In this document: positions 38,336-49,495 of the stretch, piece after piece
Numbering within the stretch: position 1 is the stretch's first letter
Layout of the letters: each line of letters opens with the position of its first letter
Origin: Mucor racemosus
Lineage: Eukaryota; Mucoromycota; Mucoromycetes; Mucorales; Mucoraceae
Direction: 5' to 3'
NCBI GenBank assembly: GCA_027405735.1
Contig: JAPEHQ010000003.1
Location: 992,001-1,056,000 of the forward strand
DNA length: 64,000 nucleotides
Translations under genes and position numbers: made by a program
Notes under the pieces: model-generated
Database searches by the model: none
Seen by the model: only the letters and a program-made list of their open reading frames with translations
Told to the model about the DNA's origin: nothing

Positions 38336-39234
38336 CACTACGGCCGAACTATTATGATGCTTCCCATGGGCATAATGACCTGCACAGATGGGCAGAATAA
38401 AAACCTTTGTGCAGATCATTATGCCCAGATGAGCAGAGCAATGAGATCAAGGTTTCTTAGTCAATTTATTACAGTATATCAATCATAATATAATTAGTAA
38501 CGAAGATAATTTGAATGGATTAAAACAGGTGTGAGTTACTCTGATTCAACAGAATTGCCTTATTGACGAGATATATCAATTTGAAATTTGGGGTTTGAAA
38601 GAGTTCTGCCATGTTCTTCTTTCGGGGGCCAAATGGGAAAAACGATAACAACCTGTTTGGTAACACTAAAAGTAGTATTTATTATGCCTTTGTAAATTTC
38701 TGTTTGTAACACACAAAATCTTTTTTCTTCCCTACTCTTTCCTCAGCTTTTTATTTACGTTTAACACTACAACAAAAAGACTAAAAAATTTTTATAAACT
38801 GAAATCAAGAAGCAGCAGGTACAAGTACATATTTTTCCTATTGTTTATTTGGAAATAAATTATTAACTGTTAATAATGTTAGGCGCGTTATAATATCTTT
38901 TTCGAACAAAAAAAGCGTCCAGGACTTAATCGTTTTGTTCCATTATCTACGTTATAATGAATGCTTTTTTGGTCTAAAGTCGATATCTACCTGCAGAAAA
39001 ATTGGTGATTATAAAAGTATGTATACTATCGACTTGATTTGAATGAATGAATAAACTCATTTTAGTCTATTTATTAGTTTTAAAAAGTATTTGTTTCTGT
39101 TTATTAGTCGCCAACAGCTAAGAAGAGGAAAGCAAGATGTTGTCTTGTATACCACTAGCAACTATCGAAGGTACACCATAATTATTACTTAATTGATTTT
39201 ACTAATAAATTAATTTTTATAGGTCAAAAGTAAG

Positions 39235-39343
39235 TTTGTTCTGGTAAAAAAGCATTGAATAAATTGGCTTGGGACAAAAAGGGTAAGAAGGCGGCAATAA
39301 ATAGGTTCCAGTGAAGGCCATATTTATGTTTACGATGTTGGAG
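39235..39343 (+). pseudogene. Captured dynein intermediate chain exon (A4, best preserved)
   Basis: Encodes ALNKLAWDKKGKKAAI, a 4-base insertion (AATA), then GSSEGHIYVYDVGG. This closely follows the last WD repeat of cytoplasmic dynein intermediate chain. It is preceded at 39184-39222 by an intron-like 3' end (ATTGATTTTACTAAT...TTTTTATAG) and an upstream possible exon end (GAAG before GTACAC near 39170). Confidence 0.65.
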
Positions 39344-40628
39344 GGGTAAGACAAAAGCTTAATGTAAACCACCTCTAGTGCATTAATTATAAAGTAAGTC
39401 TATATTATTATCAAATAAACTATTACACAATATTCGCATGTATAAAGGTTTACAGTAATAAGCTTGAATCAGGTGGGTACAGCATCGTAAATTCTTGAAA
39501 AAGTTCTCAAGTATTATAAAATCTCTTATTTTTAAGTCTTACAAGGCTTATATTCGGAATATTAATTTTAAAAATTATTCTTGTCCAGATCATCAATTTT
39601 GACATTTTTTAATTTTGTTTTTCTGGTTTTGCAAATTTAGAGTTAATTATACTACCAATTATAAAAACAAAAAATATACACATGTACTAAATTTAGCGCT
39701 CTATTTGCTCAATAAAAAATAACAACCATTTTTATTGCAAAATATTACATGAAAATCCTTTAATCAAAAAACCGTTTTTGGTACAAAAGTACAAATTTTC
39801 ATTACTTAGTATTTAATATTAAGCTTTTATAAAATGTGTATTAGCTATGGCTACAATTTTCTCTCACAATGTAGTATGTTTAAACGTTGATTTTGGTATC
39901 AAAATTTGATTTTTCTATTTTTTGATCAAAATCATGAGTGTTGGTAAGGGTAAAATGAGCCCCGAAAATGTCCGCTACAAAATCTGAATTTTCAGACCGT
40001 ACATGGTTAAATATACAAATAGTTATAAAAAAACGCCTTTTTATTTAAAACTTAGATATACCATAATATAATAGACGACTTACCGTTCAATCTTGTTATG
40101 ATCAATTACAGCATCGCTCTACGGGCTCTCTTTTTCAATTTTTTAACAAATGTATTATGATATGAAAGACGACGGTTTTTCTGGTAGAAAAATGTATGTT
40201 TCTATGATACCAGATATTGTCTATTTCATTTAGTTTACGGTTGATGCGCTATAATGCTGCTTTTACATTGGCTGAAATGTGCAATTTAGCAGGGTTTTAA
40301 TTGCGCTAAATAATGTAAAGCCTTGAAAATCCTTTTCTATGTGTGTTGTTTCTCTCTTTTTGTTTTTATATTATTCCAAGAGTATATTCACTGTTTGATA
40401 AGGCACATCAGACTATCAAGCTGGTATTCATTTCTTTTATCTGAATACGCGTGCTAACATAAGGGACTAATGCTTTTAATATAGGTAGCAGTCTATATTA
40501 GAGACTGATATTTTTATTTAACCGCATTCTACTAAGATCAAATATCATTATTTACTACTGTATTGGTGAACGTATTTCTTGATTACCAGATCAAATCGAA
40601 GGCAATAATAATAATTATATATAACTTA

Positions 40629-40799
40629 ATGAACAGCCAGAACTGGCTACAAACTCACGAAATGTTCCAGGAAAGTGATGAAATTTTAAATGCTATAGAA
40701 TCACAAAAAAATAATGATCTAATGTCTTACCTAATAACCATAGTAGTCTTGATCATAGCTATACATGAAAACAAATCTCGTTACAGCCGACAATCGTAA
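40629..40799 (+). other. Small ORF with predicted membrane segment, shared by CACTA units
   Basis: 56 codons from ATG: starts MNSQNWLQTHEMFQESDEIL, then a hydrophobic run MSYLITIVVLIIAI and a basic end KSRYSRQS. The A1 copy at 16247-16404 keeps the same frame from NWLQTHEMFQ to the stop, differing by substitutions and one in-frame 3-bp gap. In A2 and A3 the frame is broken. Could be a second captured exon or element-encoded; the family is not recognised. Confidence 0.3.
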
Positions 40800-41070
40800 A
40801 TTAAAATAGTAAGTTTAAAGATGTTTAATTTGTTTAAATTTTATGTGTGATAAAGTAACATCTATAATCTCAATTTGGCTTTCATATAAATTTAAGCAGT
40901 CGGTGTTATTTAAGTTTATGCTCGAGCAAAAACCATTGTTGCTGTAAACATTATAGCTATAAACATATTTACAAATAATAATAATCATAAATACATTGGC
41001 TCTTGCATGTATTGCTCTACATCAACAACGTATTTAATTGTATTATTGTCTATAATCTATATTAATAAAA

Positions 41071-41324
41071 ACTGAGAGAAAAACTGAGAGAAAAGAAAAC
41101 TGAGAGAAAAGAAAACTGAGAGAAAAGAAAACTGAGAGAAAAACTGAGAGAAAACTGAGAGAAAAGAAAACTGAGAGAGAAAAATGAGAGAAAAATGAGA
41201 GAAAAATGAGAGAAAAAATGAGAGAAAAACTGAGAGAAAAAATGAGAGAAAAAATGAGAGAAAAACTGAGAGAAAAACTGAGAGAAAAACTGAGAGAAAA
41301 ACTGAGAGAAAAACTGAGAGAAAA
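41071..41324 (+). repeat. ACTGAGAGAAAA minisatellite
   Basis: 254 bp of tandem 10-17-base units built on (A/AC)TGAGAGAAAA, about two dozen copies, with ATGAGAGAAAA variants in the centre. It sits in the right subterminal zone of A4, replacing a single AAAGCAAATG junction in the other units. Confidence 0.95.
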
Positions 41325-42186
41325 GAGCAAATGTAATTTAAAACCTCATTATTCCAGTAAAAAATGCAATGGAATTTTGAGAACAATACGATGCTAATGT
41401 ATAGACCAATTCGTGCCCATCCAATCAGCTCATTATGCTCATGGTCAAATTTTATTATTATGCACAAATAGGAATAATGATATGCTTATGGGCAACTCAA
41501 CTATTATTATTATGCACACATGGAATTAATGTCATGCACACGGACAGAACCTATAATTCTGCACATACAGGCTTAGCGTTGTGCTCGTGCGCAGCGCCTT
41601 TTGTTGTGCCTATGTGCATTTTTATCTTTTTAACCATATTCAATGGATACAATATCTCAGGCTATAGCGTGCAGCCCACCTGGGAGCAACGAATATCATT
41701 TTGTGCAGCACAGGTTGGCCGTAGTGCATAATAATTACTTGTGAATTGATTTTACTAATAAAGCAATTTTTATAGGTCAAAAGTAACGGCGTATTCAGTT
41801 CAAAACGCTTGAAACAATTCAATTATGCTAATTTACATGGTTTATTATCTCTTGCTTATTCAATTGCTATATTTAATTTTAATACTATTTCGTTTATACT
41901 GCTAATCGACTTGTTCGTCCATTAGAGTTAACTCACCATCTTTGTTTAGCAGCTTATCTATAATAACGGTCCATTATTAGCTCATGATGGTATGCAAAAC
42001 TATTAAAAGGGGTCGTCTAATCTCAAATTTATCTGATTCAACTGCTGATGTTAAACTAGCATCAAATTAGTTGTGTTGAGTCGCAATAAAGTAAGGCGTT
42101 TTATCAAATACGATGTTGGCGTTCAATGAATTTCAGTTAAATTGAACAGATAGAGATATGGTTCATGCAGAGATTTATGAATATGT

Positions 42187-42334
42187 CACTATGAAGAAAA
42201 AATCCCTTAATTCTCTTAATTGTGCCACATTAAGGAAAATAAGATAATTTTCACTGCTTATTTTTTTTAAATTTTGTGTTATTTTCCTTAATGTGGCATA
42301 ATTAAGAGAATTAAGGAATTTTTTCTTCATAGTG
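42187..42334 (-). mobile_element. 148-bp MITE with CACTA terminus, copy 2
   Basis: Same length and termini (CACTATGAAG...CTTCATAGTG) as 18252-18399, but its loop reads as the reverse complement, so it lies in the opposite orientation. Flanked by 3-bp duplication TGT (42184-42186, 42335-42337). The sibling unit near 19073 shows the empty site GAATATGTGAGAAAG. Confidence 0.9.
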
Positions 42335-43090
42335 TGTGAGAGAGCTCAGATCTATGAACACAAAAAAAAATGATCCAAATTGTGGTGTTTCGTCGACCCC
42401 TACGAGATTTTTTTGTGGAGATACCTGTTGGCTCAAGTGTAATTTAGGCATTTAATTATCAAATGTATCGAATCAAGATAAAGTTGGTTGATTGCTATAA
42501 CAAACAATAAATTTAATGCCATTTATTAAATGGGCAAATGTAAATGTTGTATAAAGCAAAGTTTACTTTTGAATCAAAGTAATAATTATTCTGATTAACA
42601 TCAATAGGCTCAAAAATCATAGTTAAATGTAACCATTGCTATTAAATTGCATAATTTGATATGCAGAAAACTCTTGAAGCATCTATTCTTTTTTTTTTGG
42701 CGATAATGCTACAAATCATCGTTCAATATGACCGAATACTAATGAATCAGAGAAAATACAAATGGTAAAAAACTGATACCCAATGTACATCGAGGTCAAG
42801 ATTGATAAAAGGTGGTGCATTCATTGTGTAGTAGAAATCGCAACATTTTGATGGATAGAAATTACAGGACCAAGATGTTGTGTGTGCCTTAGGATTTCTA
42901 AAAGGGTTTAAAAGCACACTTTATCAAACTTACTTAGATGTTAAATACTCGCCATATGCTATTATATTAGTATCATCTTTTTTTTATTTAATAGCTGTAT
43001 TATTATTAAAAATAAGTTTTTCATAGCTTTTAACAATGACAATGGGATGTTTCTGATTTTAGATTAACATTTATCATAAGGCGGGATGAT

Positions 43091-43291
43091 GATACGTTTG
43101 ATACTACTACTGCAGATGGAACCAGTCAATTTAATTTATGGAATTAGAATGCAAATACCGAGGAACCATTTGTAAGTGCTTAAGTTGGTTCTAGTAAAGC
43201 ATTGAGTATATTGGCTTGGGACAAAGAGGAGGTGAAAAGGTGACAATAGATTCCAGTGATGGCCATGTTTATATTTATGATGATGTTGGAG
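43091..43291 (+). pseudogene. Captured dynein intermediate chain WD-repeat fragment (A3)
   Basis: Encodes ADGTSQFNLWN, a stop, NANTEEPFVS, then LAWDKEE and, after a frame change, a decayed GHVYIYD region. The Asp-Gly-Thr-x-x-Phe-x-Leu-Trp-Asn block matches the DGxGxxDLWN repeat of dynein intermediate chain better than the A2 copy. Confidence 0.6.
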
Positions 43292-45649
43292 GTGTAAGAC
43301 TAAAACTTAATGTAAATTATCTCTAGCGCATTAATTATCAAGTAAGTCTATATTATTATCAAATAAACTATCACACAATATTCACATGTATAAAGGTTTA
43401 CAGTAATAAGCTTGAATCAGGTGGGTACAGCATCATAAATTCTTGAAAAAGTTCTCAAGTATTATAAAATCTTTTATTTTAAGACTTACAAGGCTTATAT
43501 GCAGAATATTAATTTAGAAAATTATTCTTGTCCAGATCATCAATTTTGACATTTTTTAATTTTTTCTTTCTGATTTTGCAAATTTAGAGATAATTATGCT
43601 ACCAATTATAAAAACAAAAAATATACACATGTGCTAAATTTAGCGCTCTATTTGCTCAATACAAAATAACAACCATTTTTATTGCAAAATATTACATGAA
43701 AATCCTTTAACCAAAATTCCGTTTTTGGGGCAAAAGTGCAAATTTTCATTACTTAGTATTTAATATTAAGCTTTTATAAAATGCGTATTGGCTATGGCTA
43801 CATTTTTCTCTCACATTGTAGTATGTTTAAACGTTGATTTTGGTATCAAAATTTGATTTTTCTATTTTTTGATCAAAATCATGAGTGTTGGTAAGGATAA
43901 AATGAGCCCCGAAAATGTCCGCTACAAAAACTGAATTTTCAGACCAGACATGGTTAAATATAAGAAAAGTTGAAAAAACACCGTTTTATTTGAAACTTAG
44001 ATATACCATAAGAGACTTAGCCGTTCAATCTTGCTATGCTCAATTACGTCGTTGCTCTACGGGCTCGCTTTTACAATTTTTAACAAATGTATGATATGAC
44101 AGACGGTTTTTCTGATAGAAAAATGTATGTTTCTATAATAACAACAGCAGGTATTGCCTATTTTGTTTAGTTTACGGTTCATGCTGCGCTGTAATGCTGC
44201 TTTTACATTGGCTGAAATGTGCGCTATATAATGTAAAACCTTGAAAATCCTTTTCTACGTGTGTTCTGTCTCTCTTTTTGTTTTCATATTCTAAGGGTAT
44301 ATTCACTGTTTGATAAGGCATACCAGATTATCAAGCTGGTATTTTTTTCTTTTATCTGAATACACATGCTAACGTAAGGGATTAATGTTTTTAATTATAG
44401 GTAGCAGTCTATATTAAGAGACTGATATGTTCATTTAACCACATTCTAAGATCAAGTATCATTATTTACTACTGTATTGTTGGACGTATTTTTTGATTAC
44501 CAGATCAAATCGAAGACAATAATATTTATATCTACTTAATGAAAAGTTAGAACTGGCTACAAACTCACGAAATGTTCTGGAGAAGCGATAAAATTTCAAA
44601 TGATATAGAAGAAAAAAAAGGAATAATATAATATTTTGTCTACTAATAACCATAGTTTTGATCGTAGCTACTGTATACTTGAAAACAAATCTTTTTACAG
44701 CCGACAATCATAAATTAAAATAGTAAGTTTAAAGAAGGTTAATTTGTTTAGATTTTAAGTGTGATAAAGTAACATCTATAACAACCTTAGACTTGGCTTG
44801 CATATAAATTTAAGCAGTAAGTGTTATTTAAGTTTATGCTCGAGCAAAAACCATTGTTGTTGTCAACATTATAGCTATAAATATATTTACAAATGATGAT
44901 AATCGTCAATATATATATTGGCTCTTGCATGTAATGTATTGCTCTACATCAACAACGTATTGAATTGTATTTTCTATAATCTGTATTAGTAAAAGCAAAT
45001 GTAATTTAAAAACCCATTCCAGTAAAAAATGGAATGGATTTTGAGAACGGCTCGGTGCTTATATTATACAAACCAATTTGTGTTTATACGATCAGCTTAT
45101 TATGCTCATGGTCAGATTTTATTATTATGCACATATGGGGTTAATGTCATGCACACGGACAGAATCTATAATTCTACACATACAGGCTTAGCGTTGTGCT
45201 CTTGTGCTGTTTCTTTTGTTGTGCTTATGTGCATATTGTTACCTTTTTAGCCATATTCAGTGGGCACAACAGTTCAAGCTATAATAGTGTGCATCCCACC
45301 TGCGTACAACGAAATCATTCTGTGCAGCACAGGTCGGCCGTAGTGGCGAAAGATAAAACTTATAAAGTTAATCAAATGAAAATGTACCGTTTTGTTATGA
45401 TGAGCTTATAGAGAAGGCTTATATACTAATTCGAGATGCGTGTATTAAGTGTGAATGATAATATAATAATTAGAATGAAAATATGTATACAATGTGGGTA
45501 TACTTGAATCATGCTTCTATGATTCAATAGTAGCATGATAATAGACGCATAGAATGTAACATTATCGTTTGTTGATTAGCATGTAGAACATCATGGTTTG
45601 ACAGATGTTCTAAGTTGGTAAACCAGTAATTCTAATTCTGATAGATTAA

Positions 45650-46690
45650 GATAGATTCAACTGCATGCTACTATTATGTCGTTTTTGTTTCAGCAAGAAC
45701 ATTGATTTTTTATTGAGATAATCAAAATAATAGTTTGTATTACAGCTTACAGCCTACAGCCTATGCTGGCTGGGTTCAAAAATCAATTTGTTGTCAAATC
45801 GATCAAAAAATGATGCAAAATACAAATTCGTTTAGTGAGTCATGAATCATGAACTGCAAATTAAGTTGAGCTGGTGTAATAAATGTTTTTTGTAGAGTTT
45901 TGGATTCTTCATCCACCTAAAATAAATTCAAATAAATGTTCCGCATTAAAGTTTGCGTAAATTGCGATTGAAATCTCGGAGGATTTTTGAAGACATACAT
46001 CGTTTTTTGTAATTACGTTTCAAATATAAATTATTGACATGATGTACAAAAAAAAATATCTATTGATCTGGCTATTGCTGAATCTTTTAGCTACATTTTT
46101 CGTGGAGAAAACGAGTTTTTTGTCAATTTTTTTTCAAATTCAGAATTTGCGATGAGGGTATATAAGGAAAAAATTGAAGCTAAAATCGAGAATATTTTTT
46201 TGTACGCATTTTTGAGGATATCTCCATGAAAAACCAATATTTTGAAAAAACTAAATTGAATCCAAGAGAGCTCAACGAGGTTAATGCCATGAACGCAAAA
46301 AAAAAAAAAATGCTGCTCAATTTATCAATGTTTTGGAGTCTAGCACAAAAATGCAAAAAAATGAGAAAAAAATAAAAGTGCTCTGAATTTTTTCATACTG
46401 AAATATGCTATAAAACACTTCAAACCAAGTAAGTTTTATTATTAAAAAGCACCATTATATCTTAGTGTTTTGTATAGATATGAAGGCTCAAAGATTTTAA
46501 TTTTTAGCAGTGAGATGTGAAATACCTGTAAAAATCTGAAACATTAATATTGAAAAAATTATACCAACTGCTGCGTATAGGATATTTCCGGAAACGCGTT
46601 TTTAGATTAAACTTGAATATCTCAAATATATCAGTATATAATTTTTTCTTGGTGTTATTTAGTAGAAAAAGAAAGTAACACATGGATGAA
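45650..46690 (+). repeat. AT-rich repeat B, copy 4 (longest)
   Basis: Follows A3 as copy 2 follows A2. Runs through GCGATGAGGGTATATAAGG to TTTTTTCTTGGTGTTATTTAG without the 298-bp insertion, so it shows the intact structure of the repeat's right part. Confidence 0.75.
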
Positions 46691-49205
46691 AAGTCGGACC
46701 CAGTTTAAAGGAAAAAGCAGCGAATTTTACGCATTTTTTAATCTTGCGTGAGGTATAAAGTAAATTTAAGAACAGATAGCATAATACGTTCAATCACATC
46801 TATTTAGTAGTGTCTAAGGTATATTCTAAAAATTATTTAGTGTGAAATTAGTTATAAAAAAGAGAGCATGCCCCGATTTTGAAGATTGAAATCCTTTTAA
46901 ACGTCTGAAGTGTAATTTTTTCAGAAGATATCACAGCAAGTCAGTATTGTTCGTTAATTATAAAATGTATTAAAAACAAAATAGGACATATTTTTATATT
47001 TTTTATAGATGAATTATAAAAGAAAAGCGATACAGTGTAATTACTAAGCTTTAATAAAAAAAAATATATAACTCTTTTTTATTATTAGAAGATGTTCCTA
47101 AAAGGAGCAAATTCAATGACAAGATCTAATCTCAAACAACAAAGGCTACTCTAGTACTTACACTGCCCGTCCCATGTCCGTCGTATACATGCGATTTATC
47201 ACTTTGATACATTAGCATTATCATTAGCAAGTAGACCTAGCAACATTTTTTGTTACCAAACCTAGCTCTACACAAATAAAGATTTTCAAACCGACGCTTT
47301 ATAATATTACTCATCATGGATTTTTTAGATATAATTTGATGACAGGGACACTTATGAAACATTTTTATAATATACATTGTCAGAAACAATTTTTTAAAAG
47401 GCACAAAGAGCTTATCAATCTATATAAGGATGTTTCTTGATATTTGTATTTGAAATATACAAGGATAATCAAATTGCCTCGAGCTAGAAATATTATTACA
47501 TATCATACAGCTCACTGTGGTGTTTTTGTCAACATTGTTGGTAAACAGAATATGTGCACGTACGTGATATGTTCTAATCATGTTTAAGGCAATTTATTGC
47601 TAATTTTTCTCTCAAATAATTTTTTATTTTTTGAAATAATTACTATCTATATTGTAAAAGAGTAATTTCGCTGCTGTTTATATAAACGGAAGGTGCTATT
47701 TGTATTAAATCCAGATACTTGGGTGGGTGGTATACTTGTATCACATAAATGCTAATCCTGGGGTATGTATTTAGTAGCTATTTTGCCCCTTTATTGTGTA
47801 AAATAATAGCATATATATACAGATAAAATGTAAAATGACTTATTCAAAATCGATCCTCAAGCACATACCCCAACTGTCTAATTGTTCTCATTTGCTTGAT
47901 CCATTATACCAAGTTGTTTCACGAAATAACTATAATGGGATGTTTGCCCTGGTTTCAGAACAAAGAGAAATGCGTAAAAAATTAAAAAGTTCATTTTTAC
48001 TAAACTCTAGAAAAAAAGTTCTGATGATAGTTCTATCGTCATATTGTCAAAGTATTACATCTTTGAGGCCATTACATATAGTATACCTGACATAATTTAT
48101 TTTTAGAAACTCTAGGACCACATAAATGCTTTCCATGGATTTATGCCCATCTGACAATTAATAATACATGCATTAGTTTTGTATCCAAAATGAATGCATC
48201 TATAATACAATCAAGAGCCTATTAAATCGGGCATATACGGTAGTTTTGTTCTTGAATCTAAAAGGTTTAATTATTTAATTCTTACAAATGGGGGTATTTC
48301 GGGATACATTTACCATGTATTACTACTTGTTAAATCATATGCACAATTACAATAGTTATTGCGTCTGCCAATTTTTTATATATACATGACACGAGAGACA
48401 TTATATAGACCTTGCACTACATTTAAAATAGCCGTAAAATTGTACGTTAATGCATTTCTCACACAGCTGTAATATATTTAATATAGCAGCGATATATACA
48501 TGTATATCACATTAGGGGTTTTGGGGATTTTTGGGAATTGTTTATATGTATTGTCGATGTTGTGTGACATTAGACTGGAATTTTTAATCTAAAATTGCAT
48601 TTAGGATTAGATATATTGAATAGATCTACTGCATTTTATAAATGTAAAATACTTGGTATAAAATATACTGTTCTGTAGTAAAGTATTTATATCACATGAA
48701 TGTATCTATAATAACTCTAAATTATGAAAGATATGATCTCCAGCCTAGTTAATAAACGCTTATAATGTTTGATGTAACGTGAAATCATATTTTACAATTA
48801 CAAGGTAATAAATCAAATAATTTAAATTCCTATCTTTGTTACTAGAACAAGATGCTCTTTTTAAAGGATTATCTAAAAAAGTCTAAATAAATTAATAGTG
48901 CAGAAATTTATTTCATTATAATAAAGCACGACTGTAACATTATGATAATATTTTTTTTTGATAGATATCAATTACTTTTAATAGACAATTTATTAGTTAC
49001 ACAGAGATACTGATACTCGTTATCTTCATTTTTGATCAAAGAAGAAGTTCTTTTAAAAATGTGATTTTCATGATGAATATTCATCAACTTTTTATAAATC
49101 TCAATGATATCATGTTCCAAACAGTTGAGTTTGCCATGACTCAGATGCCTTGTTTTTTCGAGCAGAGGATAAAAAGTAAAAGAGGAGATTCTTTTCTTCT
49201 GTATC

Positions 49206-49238
<33 letters not shown>

Positions 49239-49495
49239 CTTTGAAATTTCTCTTATAAATCCAGTGGTATAATTTGCAAGGTGTGCGTGTGAGTTTTTTT
49301 CTTTTGTTTATTTCTTTTTTACTCTCTTTTGTATTTTTTTTAATTATTGTATCATAGATTCAAAATCATCTTATAAAGACTTTGTCTGGAGAAGAAGATA
49401 AAAATATTTTTTTTTAAAAAAAAAAAACCACCATCCATTCTGTATAAAAAAAAGAAAAATCGATAAAATTTCATTAGAATCGCTTGTATTTCAGA
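46691..49495. other. Gene-poor region upstream of the 49.5-kb gene
   Basis: AT-rich. An 86-codon plus-strand ORF (47835-48095) has no recognisable domain. A minus-strand run of 79 codons (48968-49207, ...LNCLEHDIIEIYKKLMNIHHEN...) has protein-like composition and could be a gene relic, but lacks a good start. The last 250 bp are T-rich promoter-like sequence. Confidence 0.4.
49208..49238. repeat. Mononucleotide tract T(31)
   Basis: Uninterrupted run of 31 T about 260 bp upstream of the start codon of the next gene. Poly(dA:dT) tracts disfavour nucleosomes and are common in fungal promoters. Confidence 0.9.

Larger units (their letters stand above)
38336..41726 (+). mobile_element. CACTA-type DNA transposon, copy A4 (both termini present)
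   Basis: Left terminus CACTACGGCCGA at 38336 and right terminus GGCCGTAGTG at 41726, 3391 bp apart. The left 100 bp contain a hairpin-forming pair (GCATAATGA..CTGCACA and TGTGCAG.TCATTATGC); the right 500 bp contain TATGCACAxATGGG-type repeats, a typical CACTA subterminal layout. Flanking trinucleotides are TAT (left) and CAT (right), so a target duplication would be mutated or the ends may derive from two elements. Carries the best dynein-like exon and a small membrane-segment ORF, but no visible transposase. Confidence 0.7.
41788..45345 (+). mobile_element. CACTA-family unit, copy A3
   Basis: Starts GGCGTATTCAG right after the intron-like GGTCAAAAGTAAC and ends at terminus GGCCGTAGTG (45345). 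Colinear with A2, including the flanks on both sides, but holds its own MITE and small indels. Contains a dynein-like fragment at 43.1-43.3 kb. No transposase seen. Confidence 0.75.

Noticed and set aside
41071..41324. Regular short repeats considered as a CRISPR array
   Set aside because: Units are 10-17 bases with no unique spacers, in a eukaryotic transposon.
41043..41467. Minus-strand ORFs of 95 and 136 codons with FSLSFSLS / FLSVFLSV repeats
   Set aside because: They are translations of the minisatellite; low complexity, no start context, no match in sibling units.
44462..44707. Minus-strand ORF of 81 codons (MSAVKRFVF...) also present at 21195-21437
   Set aside because: Shared only because the block is duplicated; it is antisense to the small plus-strand ORF whose frame is conserved in A1 and A4.
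47835..48095. 86-codon ORF in AT-rich DNA
   Set aside because: No recognisable motif and no neighbouring exons; likely chance.
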